DNA of 64,000 bases from Hippophae tibetana (GCA_037013495.1 CM072808.1:13369319-13433318), one strand, 5' to 3'. Positions 45,816-58,406 are shown, counted from the first letter of the stretch. Program-made: numbers and translations. The notes: generated by a model from the sequence alone, not told the origin.

Positions 45816-47460
45816 TGCATCATATACAACCTTTATAGCTCTTTTTCATTCAGGAACAACTCTTGCTTCCTTGTAACTTTGAGGTTCAGGATGATACAAG
45901 TTGACCAGGTCTTAGGCTTAAATTTTCCATCATTTGACCTAGTGACCATAGGGTGGTGATTATCAATGGGAACTAATGGAGCCAATTGTGGTGGTCGAAG
46001 AGGAGTAGTGAAAGGTGAGGACTCAAGATACTAAAAATCTAGTATAGGAGATGCAGGATTACAAGAAACCAAAGGGGACACAGCAGAAGGATTAGATTGC
46101 TCAGAAGAAATTGGAATAGAGGAAAGAAGGCAGTCACTATTGACAGAGGGAACAAAAACAGAAGATGGATAAAACTCATCAAACACTAAACTAGAAGAAT
46201 TTGTATTTGACAGGAAAAAAAAGGAAACATAGATTCATGAAACACAACATGACGTGAAGTGTATATTTTATTAGAAGAGACATCAAGAAACAGGGATCCC
46301 CTCTGTTGTGTTGCATACCCCGGACATACAAATGGAGTGGACATAGGCTACATCTTATATTTATTTTGTGAATGATGACAAGGAAAATAAGATGAGACAA
46401 AGACAAAAGGAAATTGTACTTATAGAGAAAAATATGGAGAATTGTATTTAAGCACTTTAGATGGAAAGCAATTCATAGTAAAAAATGTTGTTCGAACTGG
46501 ATAAATCCAATATTGGGAAGGTAAAGAAGCTTGAAAGAGAAGAGCCAAAGCTTTATCCATTAATCTCCTATTTCTATACTCAACAACTCCATTTTGTTGA
46601 GAGGTGTAAGGGCAAGTAAAACTTTGAATCAAGCCACTAGAAAACAGGTTTTATGTGACAAATTGAAATTCCCCTCCCCTATCAATCTGAACTGCTTTTA
46701 AATACATAGTAAATTATCTTTCAATCATTTCCATAAAAGACAAAAATAGGTTCAACTTGGCCTTTAGCAGTTAAAAAATAATCCACATATACCTACTAAA
46801 CAATAAGTAGAAAGTATTTAGCACATGTAGAAGAAAGCACAAGAGTTGTCCAAACATGCATATAGATCAAATCAAAAGCATGAGAATAAATAACATGTTT
46901 TGACTGAAAAGGTAATCTATGGGATTTAGTAATAGGACATATAGTACAGAGACTATTATTGTCATATTTATAGCCCACCAAATTAGGAAACTAACTTTGT
47001 TTACAATGTCAGGAGAAGGGTGAGCTAACCTCATATGTCATATGTGACTATTACGAGTACTAGAGAACACCATAGATGTCTGAAGATTACCATAATGAAC
47101 AAGTGAAGAGGAAGGAGGATGATGATCCTTTATATGCCTGGCCTTGAAGGAGTACTTGCTGAGTTTGAGACTTTTTAACAAAAAATGAATTAGCACCAAA
47201 CTCAACAGTGACACCATTATCACCAAATAGCTTTGGGCATAAATTAGGTTGCTAGACACTTAGAGTATTCAGAATCTTATTGAGAGTCAAAGGAACATTA
47301 TCAACTACAACAGTACTAGAGCCTAGGCCTTTGACAGTAAGAGTAGCTTCATTACCTACAGTAACAGATTCTTAACCATCATAAGGTCGCACATTATTGA
47401 GATGAGATGTAGTGCGAGTCAAATGATGTGTGGGACCAATGTTAAGAAGCCACTGATCAG
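45816..47460 (-). pseudogene. Copia protease and integrase relic (element J1)
   Basis: The protease region reads WLLNIGPTHHLTRTTSHL at about 47455-47400, where the D-T/S-G active site has become N-I-G. VGNEATLTVKGLGSS and VPLTLNKILN follow. The integrase zinc finger remains as LCTICPITKSHRLPFQSKH near 46940, and the core as YTSQQNGVVEYRNRRLMDKA near 46610-46550. It continues the gag at 53000-53996 once J2 is removed. Confidence 0.85.
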
Positions 47461-47467
47461 TCAGAGG

Positions 47468-47712
47468 TGAAGAAATCAATATTTAAAGAAACAATCAGAA
47501 GAAGAAATAAACATTTTCTTCAATATATTTTTTCTTAATTTGTATCAGGTATGTACATTGTTTATATAGACAAATATTAATTATTATTTCAATAACCACC
47601 ATGATTGAATTACATGGTTTACAGCTACTAGGTAGGTGCCATGTATATTGGTAGGCGTTTGGCGTCGGTGCAGTATTTGTTGAATGAGTTGCAGTATTTG
47701 TTGAATTCAACA
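47468..47712 (-). repeat. 3' LTR of J2
   Basis: Bounded by the AGAGG flank on the left and a polypurine-complement CTTGAGGGGAAT on the right, next to the RNase H relic. Confidence 0.93.
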
Positions 47713-47775
47713 TTCCCCTCAAGTTGGTGTATAGATGTCTTTCATGCCCAACTTGACTGAAACTTCTGTGAATAC

Positions 47776-48990
47776 TCAATATGAGACTACTTTAGTGAGG
47801 ATGTTAGCCAATTGATCTTCTAACTTAATTTTTGGTAATTCCAATGAATTTTCTTCTAACTTTTCCTTAATAAAGAATCTGTCAACTTTAACATGTTTTG
47901 TACGATCGTGTTGAACTAGATTATGAGCAATATCACATGTTGCTTTATTGTCACAAAAGAACTTAATTGATTCTTTAGCAGGACATACCAACTCTTTTAA
48001 GAGAGATTGTAACCACAAGGCCTCATAAAGCCCAAGTGACATGCCTCTGTATTCAACCTCTGCACTTGAACGAGAAACAACATGTTGTTTCTTACTTCTC
48101 CATGTTACAAGGTTTCCCCCTACAAAAGTGAAGTAGCCTGATGTAGATCGTCTATCATTTATTGATCTAGCCTAATCAGCATCAGTATATACTTCAATTC
48201 TAGAAAACTCTGAGTTTTTAGTAAACATTACTCCTTTTCCAGGAGCAGACTTTAAATACCTCAAAATATGAATAACTGCATTCATATGTTGTTCTCCAAG
48301 ATTATGCATAAATTAGCTGACAATACTTAAAAGTATAGGCAAGATCTGGTCTTGTGTGTGCCAAATACATCAACCTTCCAACAAGCCTTTGGTATCTTTC
48401 TTTATTTGTTGGAACTTGATCAACCTTGATACATAACTTTAATCCTTCCTCTACTAGTGTATTAGCTGGTTGATATGCCGACATACCAGTTTCTTTTAAT
48501 AAATCTAAGGCATACTTTCTTTGAGATAATAATATTCCTTCTGTTGATCGAGAAACCTCAATCCCAAGAAAATATTTTAAGGAACCAAGGTCTTTCATTT
48601 CAAATTCTTTGGACAAATAAGTTTGTAGCGCTTTCCTTTCTTCAAGATCATTTCATGTTACTATCATATCATCAACATATACAATAAGTGTAGTGATCTT
48701 ACCATACCTTTTTTTTAGAAAAAAAAAGTATGGTCTGAATTGCTTTGCTTGTAGCCAAATACCTTCATTGACTTTGTGAACCTGCCAAACCATGCTCTTG
48801 AGGATTGTTTCAATCCATACAGTGATTTTTTTTAATTTGCACACCTTTTCATCATGAATTTTGGATTTCTTGATTCCTGGTGGTAAATCCATGTAGACTT
48901 CTTCAATTAAATCTCCATGTAGAAAGGCATTTTTTACATCAAACTGATATAATGGCCAATCTAAATTTGCAGCTAGAGATACCAAGACCC
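47776..48990 (-). pseudogene. Copia RT and RNase H relic (element J2)
   Basis: RT reads MVSLAANLDWPLYQFDVKNAFLHGDLIEEVYMDLPPG (48985-48870) and LIVYVDDMIVT (48680-48653), with the catalytic YVDD intact. MSKEFEMKDLGSLKYFLGIEV and LSQRKYALDLLKETGMSA (48616-48480), then RLMYLAHTRPDLAY, follow. RNase H is at 48042-47776 (EALWLQSLLKEL, FFCDNKATCDIAHNLVQHDRTKHVKVDRFFIKEKL). A few frameshifts separate the pieces. Confidence 0.92.
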
Positions 48991-50406
48991 GAACAATGTT
49001 AATTTTGGCTACAGGTGCAAATGTTTCTGTATAGTCGATCCCATATGTTTGAGTGTATCATTTTGCCACCAATTTTTCTTTATAGCGTTCAATCATACCA
49101 TCTACTTGATACTTTACTGAAAAAATCCATCGACATCCAACAATTTTCTTTATTGGTGGACAATCAACAAGTTCCCAAGTTCTATTTATTTCTAAGGATC
49201 TTAGTTCTTCATTCATAGCATCTTTCCATTTTGGGTTAGCTAAAGCTTCCTACACACTGTTAGGAATAGATACAGCAGATAATTGATTCACAAATGATAC
49301 ATTTGATTTTGACAAACGATGTTTAGACATATAGTTACTCATGGGATATTTGACTTTACTATAAATCTCAGATTCATACATGGCTTTAGGAATACCTCTG
49401 TGAGGACGTGATGGAAGTATTTTTCTGGCTGGTTCAATAGTTGGAACATCCTCTGCAAACGATTGGTTAGGTACATCAGTAGCTTGTGGAGAAGGAAACT
49501 CGTACTCACTTAGTGGTAGTAAGGAACTTGCTTGATGATCTTGAAGTTGATGAGGACTTGATTCCATTTCCCTTGAGTCTTTTCTATATTGAGAGTTATT
49601 ACCATCTGAATTCAAGTTATTTGTATTTTCCTCACATATAATTTGTCTTTCTTCATAAGGAAACAATTTATATGTAAGGGTCTGAATTTCAGCATGGTTG
49701 TACTCCCCCTGAAATTCAGGTGTAGAAGAGAAATACATTGTATCTTCATGAAAAATAACATTCATGGTGGTAATCATTTGTTTTGTAAGAGGATGATAAC
49801 AACGATACTCTTTTTGTTGCATGGCATATCCCATAAAAAAACAATGTATTTCTCGTGGATCCAACTTGCTACGTTGTTGTTTATGTAGGTGTACAAATGT
49901 CACACAACCAAAGACATGAGGAGATAAATTGGGAACACTTGGTGCAACAATTAATTTAGTGATGGCTTATAGTGGTGTTTGGAAGTTAATGGGACTGTAA
50001 GGTACCCGATTGATCAAATATGCAGCAAAAGTAATTGCTTCTCCCCAATAAGATAATGACATATTAGCTTCGATCAATGAGGCACGGACAACTTCCAACA
50101 AGTGTCAATTTTTTCTTTCTACAACTCCATTTGTTGAGGTGTATCAACACAAGTAGTTTGATGAATAATCCCTTCTAATTTAAGATATTCTTGAAGCTCA
50201 GAACTTTTATATTCTCCTCAATTGTCACTTCTTAGAACTTGAATCTGTGTTTTATATTGAGTACGAAACATTTTATGAAATTTTCTAAATAATACATTTA
50301 CCTCACTTTTAGATTTCATTAAACAGACCCAATTCATTCTACTAAAATCATCAATAAATGTAACAAACCAACGTGATCCTCCCAAAGTAGAGACTTTGGA
50401 ATGACC
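48991..50406 (-). pseudogene. Copia integrase and linker relic (element J2)
   Basis: The minus strand reads integrase segments FVTFIDDFSRMNWVCLMKSKSEV (50370-50300), VLRSDN-GEYKSSELQEYL and TPQQMEL, broken by stops. The 217-codon open part 49250-49903 is the linker after the core: LDPREIHCFFMGYAMQQKEYRCYHP, the N/D-rich segment and PSRPHRGIP. A conserved R-D-N-G-E-Y site has a stop in place of G. It leads into the RT region. Confidence 0.88.
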
Positions 50407-51981
50407 TCATACATCAGAATGTATAACCATAAACGGAAATGGACTTTTATTTAAGGTTACAGGAAATGAGGAACAATGACTTTTTGCTAGTTCACAGACA
50501 TCACACTTTAAAGTAGAAAGATTTAAGCTCAAAAATAAACTTGGAAATAATTTCTTTAAATATCCAAAAGAAGCATGACCCAATCTCCTATGCCATAGCC
50601 ATATATTTGATTCATCCTTTTTAGATCCAGTTGCTACCAATGCATGATTTGTTGAATCCAAGTCCAAATAATACAGGTTCCCTTTCCTAACACCATGACT
50701 AATCGTTTGCTTTGTTTGAATGTCCTTGAACACACAAAAGTCAGGCCAAAAAATAACAAAACAAGATAAAACAGTGGTTATTTGAGAAATAGATATAAGG
50801 TTATACTCTAAAGAGGGAACAACTAGTACTGAGTCTAAATTCAAAGTACTAGTGAGAGACAAAGATCTTTCCCCAATGACTGGGGTTGTGTTACCATTGG
50901 CAGCGCAAATAGTTTTATGTGAGGATGGTTTTGAGATTTGTCTAGAATCGAATGTCATATGATCAGTTGTACCTGAATCAATTATCCATGTATTATTAAA
51001 AACAGGAGAAAAAGCTTTAAGCATCTTACCAACGTTTGCTGAGGAGTTTGTAACATGATCCTTTGTTGTTTCAGCAATGGTGGTAGTAGACATCTGTTGT
51101 GGATTTTTCTTCCGAGAGTCACGGTTGTGATCCCACCAGTCAGGATATCCCACGAGTTCAAAACATCGTTCTTTTGTATGACACTTTTGATGACAATGGG
51201 TACATTTAAATGATGATTTATCAGTCACCCTTCGTTCTTGCTGATTGGAAAAAGAACGATTTTTAGATATCATGGCGAAAGCGTCAACGTCTCCAGATTT
51301 TTCCTTCAATGAGATTCGACATACTACCTCCCGTTGAATTAAGGAATAACAACCTTCTAAATCTGGGATAGTTTCTTTTCACAAAATTTCTCCACAAACC
51401 TGCTTAAATTCATCATCTAATCCAGCAAGAAAAATATGTATCCTTAGTCTTTCAACAGACTCTTGATATTATATTAGATCATTAGGGTCTTTCATGACCA
51501 CCTTATCACGATGGTCTAGCTCTTGGAAAATTTTAATCAACTCTCCATAATACTCTAAAAGTGATTTCCCATTTTGTCTTATAGTAAAGGTTTTTTGGTT
51601 TAAGACAAATACCTGTAATTCGTCACTTCCATCATAGAATGCTTTTGCCAAAGCACCCTAAATTTCAAGAGCAGTAGGTATGCGTAAATATCATTTCATG
51701 ATTTCTGGACTCATTGACATAAGTATCCATCTCTTCACTTTTTGATTTTCTGCATACCACTTGTTATAATTCTTTGATGTTTTTTTTGGTTGTAAATTTT
51801 TGTCATGAATATAAAAAAGTTTTTCTCTCTCTACAATATGCATTTCTATTATTTGAGACCAAACATCATAATTAGTCTCAGTAAAAATAATTCCAATATT
51901 AAAAACACCTTCAGAATGAACAGATTGTACAATAAATGAAGTTGATTGCTCCATAGGTAATGAAATTTTACCCTCTGTCAT
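50407..51981 (-). pseudogene. Copia gag-protease relic (element J2)
   Basis: Gag begins at 51981 (MTEGKISLPMEQST) with TNYDVWSQIIEMHI and KWYAENQKVKRWILMSM, a UBN2-type fold with a frameshift near 51690. A 300-codon open frame (51309-50407) holds the zinc knuckle CTHCHQKCHTKERC at residues 36-49, the trailing FELVGYPDWWDH, the protease active site WIIDSGTTDHMT, and the pre-integrase end to CDVCELAKSH. All catalytic D-S-G residues are present. The breaks at 51690, 51470 and 51310 mean the protein is not produced whole. Confidence 0.92.
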
Positions 51982-52733
51982 GATATTATGGTAAACAAAC
52001 TAGAAAATGGTGTAATAATTTCAGAAATGAAAATTAAAAAAAATTAAAGAATTAAACTGTTTTTTTTTTTAAGAAATGGACTAAACCGTATAAAAAACCA
52101 CAAAACCGGGTAAAAAATTGGTTTAAAACTTGAAAATTGGACCAAACCGGTTTTAAAAATCTAGAACTAGAAAAAAATCGGGTTCAGACCTTTAAAATGG
52201 ACCGAACTGGCCAAAAATGAAAAAACTATGAAAATTTGAGAAAATCGGGTTCAGATCGAACCGCTGATTGAACCGAACCAACCTGAGCCGAACCGATATG
52301 TAGGCTAGCTACATCCGTGAGCCAAACCGAGATACAGACCAGCTACGTCTGCGAACCGAACCAAGGTGTGGACCGGCTACGCCCTCGAGTCGAGCCGAGC
52401 CGAGCCAAGTCGAATGACACGTCATCATCTTCAACCTTCAGATGGCGCGTGATGGAGCGTGGAGGCACGTAAAAATGTTTTCTTTTCTTCAGGTGGCGCG
52501 TTGGGGCACGTGTTTCACTTTTCTTCTACCCTATTTTTACCAAAATGTTCAAAATTGTGTTTAGAATAATCTGGTAAAATTAGGTGGGACAAATACTGCT
52601 TCAAAAATGATGTTTGTAATTAATATTTGTACGGGTGTTTGAATTAATTTTTTTTTCACGAGAACAAATATTTTCAGAGAAAGAAATCTCTTTTTTAGAG
52701 AACAAGGGTTTCAAATTTGTATAAAGCAACGAC

Positions 52734-52748
52734 TTGGCTCTGATACCA
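52734..52748 (-). other. Primer binding site of J2
   Basis: The minus strand reads TGGTATCAGAGCCAAG after the LTR end, a perfect match to the plant methionine-tRNA PBS. Confidence 0.93.
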
Positions 52749-52993
52749 TGAAGCAATCAATATTTGAAGAAACAATCAGAAGAAGAAATAAACGTTTTCT
52801 TCAATATATTTTTTCTTAATTTGTATCGGGTATGTACATTGTTTATATAGATAAATATTAATTACTATTTCAACAACCACCATAATTGAATTACATGGTT
52901 TACAGCTGCTTGGTAAACGCCGTGTATATTGATAGGCGTTTGGCATCGGTGCAATATTTGTTGAATGAGTTGCAGTATTTGTTGAATTCAACA
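52749..52993 (-). repeat. 5' LTR of J2
   Basis: 245 bp from TGTTGAATTCAACAAATAC (52993) to AAATATTGATTGCTTCA (52749), next to the PBS. A TATA-like box may be CTATATAAACAATG (about 52838-52850). Confidence 0.93.
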
Positions 52994-52999
52994 AGAGAA

Positions 53000-53996
53000 A
53001 CCAGAAGGAGAAACAAAATCCTCATATTACACATGAGATCCAGCAGTAGCAACAAAGATTGAAAAATTTCCATGCTTGCCAGCAAAAATGTTTCTCAACT
53101 TAAAACACTTATTTGATGAGTGACCAGTTTGGTACGAATGTGACAATAGACACAAGGTGCTTATGTAGATTCCAACCTAGTTTAGAGTGAGCTTTAGAAA
53201 GTGAGGATATTGAGGTGTAGAGCCTCAAAGAGAGAGATGAGAAAAATGAGCAACATTTGCCTGAAATAGATGATTACCACCAAGAAACGGTGCTTGTTAT
53301 TCCAACATTCTATCATGCGTGGATAACAAATTCTGGAACTCATCAAAAGTGAGAACTTCAGGATGCATGGATAAAGAAGGGATGAAAGTGTTATATTTAG
53401 GATCTAGGCCGCAACAAGCTCATAGGGTTAGATCACTATCAGGAATTAAATCACCAATTGTAGCTAAACGATCAGCAATACTTTTGATGCGTCAAATGTA
53501 ATCATCCACATTGGAGTCATTTTTCCGAACAGTTTGTAACTGGAGACAAAAGGTCCATAGCTGTAGCATGAGAAAAACCAAAGAAAACTGACTCAAAAAA
53601 GAGACTAATATTGTGTTGTAGTACCAGGCTTGACTAGATAATTTGAAGCACAGGAAGAGACTGAAGCAAAGATCTCTTAATGATCCTATTCATATGAGAC
53701 CAATGCTCATAGGTAGAGTTTAAAACCTTAGAACCAGGAAGAAAAAAGTAGGAATTGAAGAAATAGGATCAATCCTTTCAAGTCCATAGGCAGCAATGAG
53801 AAATAGCAACTGTTCTCGATATAGCAATAAGTTTGATCTGTCAAGCTTGATCGGAAAGTTCATTTGGACAGGAGATATAAAGGAAGTCGACAGAGAAACT
53901 GATAAGATGATTGTGATGTGTCACTTAGTGTTACAGATTTGTTGGCAGAAGCATTGTTATCATCAGATCTTATAGGAGAATGATTTGGAGTAGCCA
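53000..53996 (-). pseudogene. Copia gag relic (element J1)
   Basis: It starts MATPNHSPIRSDDNN at 53996. It then reads LPLYLLS, a LDRSNLLLYREQLLF-like gag core and KVLNSTYEHWSHMNRIIKRSLLQSLP in different frames, then CGLDPKYNTFIPSLSMHPEV and LTFDEFQNLLSTHDRML (53430-53320), and ends GKHGNFSIFVATAGSHV before J2. Many stops and frameshifts are present. J2 stands between this part and its protease. Confidence 0.8.
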
Positions 53997-54017
53997 TTAA
54001 CACGTTTCTATAAGAGC

Positions 54018-54035
54018 TTTGTAGCTCTGATATCA
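54018..54035 (-). other. Primer binding site of J1
   Basis: The minus strand reads TGATATCAGAGCTACAAAG, against TGGTATCAGAGC (one change). Confidence 0.75.
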
Positions 54036-54206
54036 TAGAGAGAAATGGAGTAGTGTAGAGGCATTGTAGAAGAAGGAATGTAATTGGTATTATTTATCTC
54101 TAATTGTAAATGTACAATATCAACCTCTATATTGGTAGTCCAATATATGTAAAAAAAATAACGACCTGATATAAAGTGTAAAACAAAAACTAACTGAAAT
54201 ACAATT
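54036..54206 (-). repeat. 5' LTR of J1 (about 170 bp)
   Basis: It shares GAAGGAATGTAATTGG, AATTGTAAATGTACAATATC and GATATAAAGTGTAAAAC with the split 3' LTR at 39232-39351 and 44293-44340. The right end is approximate. Confidence 0.7.
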
Positions 54207-54914
54207 TAATATTGAGTTATAATATCATTATAACTAGAGTTAAATCCACATGGAGTCAACAGATTTTGAAAAGTAAATACGAATTAAAACGGAAAACACT
54301 TTCTTGCACGATCTTGCAAAATGTTGCAAGGGCCCCGTCACTTCGTTCGTACCTTCTTGCATTTTGCAAGGGAGTTGCATTGAGTAGCGGGTCAAAACTA
54401 GGGACATGTGGTTCGGATTTTTATTGTATTCATATGGTGTTGCTTGCTTTTATAATGAATTATTAGATATTTGTGTTTTTTTTTAAATTATAATATTAAT
54501 ATTGTACTTTGATGGTCTAAAGTATTAAATAATAAATATTTTTTTTGTTATTACGACATGTTTCATCATTAACTATGAGCAAATGTTATTTAAAACTGTT
54601 GAGTACCGTGTAACACTCTAGACAAGAGTTGCAAATGGACAAATATTGGGGGCAATATATGGAATTTCAGCACGAGCTCCAAATCAACAACAGATATAAA
54701 TGAATATTTCGCCTAACAAATTGGTAGTAGAGAGGAATTCTCTAAAAATTTAATCAAGTAGAAAATGCTATAACAGAATCATCATCTTGTCACAGTTCAA
54801 AATTGAGTACAAATAGGTTTACATCTAAAATGCATGAATGGTATCTTTTCAGAATCGCACTAAAATTATCCTTTTCAATCCTCCAAAAGAGTGATATATA
54901 GTATGAAACCCACC
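54207..54914. other. Intergenic region with two short palindromes; TM9 3' flank
   Basis: Non-coding. Two neighbouring palindromes, CTTGCAAAATGTTGCAAG (54313-54330) and CTTGCATTTTGCAAG (54356-54370), stand out. The 3' untranslated region of the TM9 gene should lie right of about 54640. Confidence 0.6.
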
Positions 54915-57900
54915 TTAATCAATCTTAACTGACGAGTAAATGAGCCTTGTGAACCAAAAGCATGCACAGAATCCGATGGTACCAGTAAGCACAAAGAATG
55001 CATATGAAGCAATCAACATGTAACCGAAGTATAATAATCCTGAGACAAACTTTGTGATTTCTAGCTTTGTGAAGAAGTAGAATGTGGCATATACAAAGAG
55101 GTATAACGCAGAAGAGCCAGCTGTAAGGTATGACCTCCACCACCATAGGTAATCCTCGCTGCACAACTGGAAGTAGCAAAGCACTACGGTTATCTCAGCA
55201 CAAGTGATAATGAGTATGATGAAGACCAAGAAGAGGAAACCAAATATGTAGTAGAACTGGTTCAGCCAGATGGAGGTAAGAATGAAGAAAAGTTCAATGA
55301 AAACAGCTCCGAATGGCAAGATTCCTCCTATTAGGATGGAGAACATTGGGTTCATGTACCAAGCTTGTTCAGGGATCTGTCTTGGGATTTTATTTGTCTT
55401 CACTGGATCTTCAATTGCAGGCTTCCTGAACCCAATGTAGCTTCCCACAAATACCAGAGGAACTGAGATCCCAAACCATAAAAATACAAGGGCAAACATT
55501 GTTCCAAATGGCACAGCTCCAGATGATTTCTGCCCCCAAATGAGTGTGTTTAAGACGAAGAAAATTGCAAAGACAGTCCCTGGGAACATGATAGCAGTTC
55601 TGAACGCAATCTTCTTCCATTCTGTCCCTTTAAACATTTTGTATATGCGAGCAGAGGCGTATCCAGCAAACAGACCCATGAAGACCCAAAGCAAGAGTAA
55701 GGCAGTCATGAGACCACCCCTGTTTGAAGGGGATAGAAATCCAAGAACAGCAAAGATCATGGCCACAAGAATCATGCCAAAGAATTGAACGCCCGTTCCA
55801 ACATATACACATAATAGATCTGACCTAATTGGGGGTCTGAAAACATCCCCATGGACAAGCTTCCATCCAGTCTCTTCTTGGGCTTCTTCCTGGGTCTCAA
55901 GTTCATTGTACTTAGAAATATCACGGTAAAGTGTCCTTAGCATTATCATTGCCACCATACCCGAGAGGAAGAGGACAATCATCAATGAATTGACAATTGA
56001 AAACCAGTGAATTTGGTCATCGCTCATTAAAAGATATGCATCCCATCTGGAGGCCCACTTCACTTCACTCTCCTAGAAGACAGACATAAAGGGAAGGTGC
56101 TTACTAAGTATGATAATCCCTAAAAAACAAAAAACAAAAAGGACAACAAAAGCACCTTTTCAAAGCAATCAAATTAGCAGGAGAAAAAATTAGCTTGAAA
56201 ATGAAATGTCTAGTGAGTGCAAGGTATACAGCTTATGCAAATTAAACAATACAGAGGAGAAGAAAAGGCAATTATGTATCACATTGTAGAAACTAACCTC
56301 AAATTCAACATCATAAGTGAATACAATTTCTTTTTTCTCTTCAACCTCTTGGGGAGAGTTGGAATTCACAACAGTCTGTTTTGCATGAGGATTGCAGGTA
56401 GTTAAGCTAGTCTTCTCGCCGTTCCATTTACCTTCATAATCGTGTTTAACACTGTATGTCCAAGAGGCATTTTTAAAATAAAAAAAGAAAAAGAAAAAGA
56501 GAACCTTCTTGGATATAAAGGGTGGACACAGAACTAACCTGAATGGCTTAACCTCAAATCCCACAATTCTTGCAGCGTCAGTCTGTGGATCCCTATGATA
56601 CTTGACAGTAAATGACAAATGGTTGTGGATATAAAACCTCTCATGCTTTCCCTGAGCAGTAACATCACAAGTAAGCCAATACTACAGTAATAAAAAGCTA
56701 TATAACACTAAAATAGTACTTTTACCCCAGTTTGGCCCTTAAGTCCAACATGAAAGCCAAGCTGATAAAGAGGTGGAGATTCTTGATCCAGTCTACGAAT
56801 GGGAACCACTGAAGGCAAGTTATCAAGAATCCTGCAATGCAAAACAGACAGCTAAAAAATCCATTGTCTACGATGTTTTCACACAAAAATCAACTCTTAT
56901 GCAATGGAACATACATGTTCACCCGATACTCATCATTGATCTTCTCTTTATACTCCTTAGCAGATTTCGCATCAAGTGTGATCCGGCAGAGGATGTTGCA
57001 CATCTGTGGCTCCCGCATTTTAAACTGCAAATACCAAACAAAATTTAATAACTTCAAAACAATTACACATGCTTCAAGTCACAAATATTTTCACAAAAAC
57101 TTTACCACATAAGGTGAGTTTTCAATACGATCACCACGGAGCACTTCCCCAAGATTCTCAGCACTGTCTACTATTTTTTCTGGGCGACAATAGTGGAGAG
57201 AATAATACGAGTATGGTAACTGAGTCTTTGTGGAGGTCAGTTTGTTTACTTTCACTTTCAAATCATCTCCCTGCACCAAAAAGCCAAAAAAAAGAACAAT
57301 TGGTTTTGTAAGTCATTTCACACCCTGTAGAATCTAAATTGGATGAAAACATCAGACATGCACATTTACATGTTACAATGACTAATACACAGCAATTCCA
57401 ACTGTTTGAAATGTCAATCTAGTAATTTGTAATGAGACTAAACCAACAAAACAATCTCTAGGACAGAGTTACATAAAAATGGTTTGAAAGGACAATGGAA
57501 ATGATATTCATCATCATTCACAAAACATCCATTGATCAGAAAGTATTAAAGTAGTACTAAAATATATAAACACGTAAGAATTGGCAAGCAGGATTGTGTG
57601 AATTATAAGAGTGACTAGAAAAGGCTACTAAAACACATTATATAATAGAGTAAAATGAAATGAAGCAAACACGATGACATTGATTGGTGTGCTGGGCTTG
57701 TTCAGTAACTAGGATCAGATATCTGGTAAAACGAAGCTACAAATGAACTCCTCAAGTCATACTCAGTAGACAGGAATTTCACACTTGTTTTCCCTCTAAT
57801 TTAATCCGACCAATTAAAGTTATCAAATTGAGATGGTTTCCGAAATGTTCGAGCAAATCCTTGCCACTGCAGTTAAAAGTGCTCTGGCATCTTAATTTTC

Positions 57901-58406
57901 TTTAATATTCTGAAAATTTCAAAGTCCAAATTCTATGGGACCGATCCAAAAAGTGCTATCATAAAGTAATGGATCTAGTAACATAAAGGAGACTCGCACA
58001 ACCTGCTACAACTTACAACAAAAGATAGCATATAGCACTATGAAGCTATTCAAACTCAACAATGGTCAACTTAACCTAAAACCAGCATATTCTAAATTTC
58101 TCCTGAACCCTCACAAGCTAGAGTTCGAAATTTATGATTTCCAATCCACTTTCCACTATTTTCTTGACTAATTAACGAAAATATAACTTACATCAGTTCA
58201 AATCCAATATAGATCCAAAAAATAGAAGCTCGGATCAAACAGATCAAACAGATCAAAACAGCTACAAACACAAAAATACACAAGTTGTGTAAAAGAAAGC
58301 CAACCTTTGCAAAGTCTTCGGGAGCAACTCCGGGAAGATAGAAGGAATAGACGCCATGGATGAGAACTAGAAGGATCGAGTAGATCGTCAGCGTACGGAC
58401 AGCCAT
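54915..58406 (-). CDS. Transmembrane nine (TM9/EMP70) family protein, seven exons
   Basis: Complement(join(54915..56072, 56298..56451, 56539..56651, 56726..56831, 56915..57024, 57106..57270, 58305..58406)) gives 635 codons plus stop. All junctions are GT-AG and phases agree; no stops occur. The protein has a signal peptide (residues 1-21, [18 protein letters not shown]), the family start FYLPGVAP, a luminal domain of roughly 250 residues with [11 protein letters not shown], and nine membrane segments encoded almost wholly by the last exon, starting [18 protein letters not shown]. Segments typical of the family include [15 protein letters not shown] and [16 protein letters not shown]. The C terminus ends SSVKID, a K-x-D type signal known to bind COPI and keep TM9 proteins in the Golgi. 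Length matches the plant family of about 590-660 residues. The start was chosen as the first in-frame ATG, directly before the signal peptide. The long first intron (1034 bp) is common in such genes. Role: Golgi/endosomal membrane protein, exact function unproven. Confidence 0.96.

Larger units (their letters stand above)
47468..52993 (-). mobile_element. Copia element J2, complete, nested in J1
   Basis: Two 245-bp LTRs (47468-47712 and 52749-52993) differ at about 17 positions by my count, mostly transitions (about 7%). PBS and gag-pol lie between them in order. The flanks are AGAGG (47463-47467) and AGAGA (52994-52998), a TSD with one mismatch. Both LTRs begin TGTTGAATTCAACAAATAC and end in a TTCA-type terminus on the minus strand. 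Confidence 0.93.
39232..54206 (-). mobile_element. Copia element J1, host of elements H and J2
   Basis: The 5' LTR is at 54036-54206, PBS at 54018-54035, gag at 53000-53996, protease to RNase H at 44350-47460, and the 3' LTR is in two pieces (39232-39351 and 44293-44340). Element H splits the 3' LTR and element J2 splits the gag/protease region. The LTR pieces share AAGGAATGTAA, TTGTAAATGTACAATA and CTATATAAAGTGTAAAAC-like blocks with the 5' LTR. The left boundary is approximate. Confidence 0.8.

Noticed and set aside
47468-52993. J2 as an autonomous, active element
   Set aside because: LTRs differ at about 7% and gag, integrase and RT carry frameshifts and stops, although YVDD and D-S-G are kept.
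55540-55788. Plus-strand frames across the TM9 gene
   Set aside because: They are antisense shadows of the large last exon.
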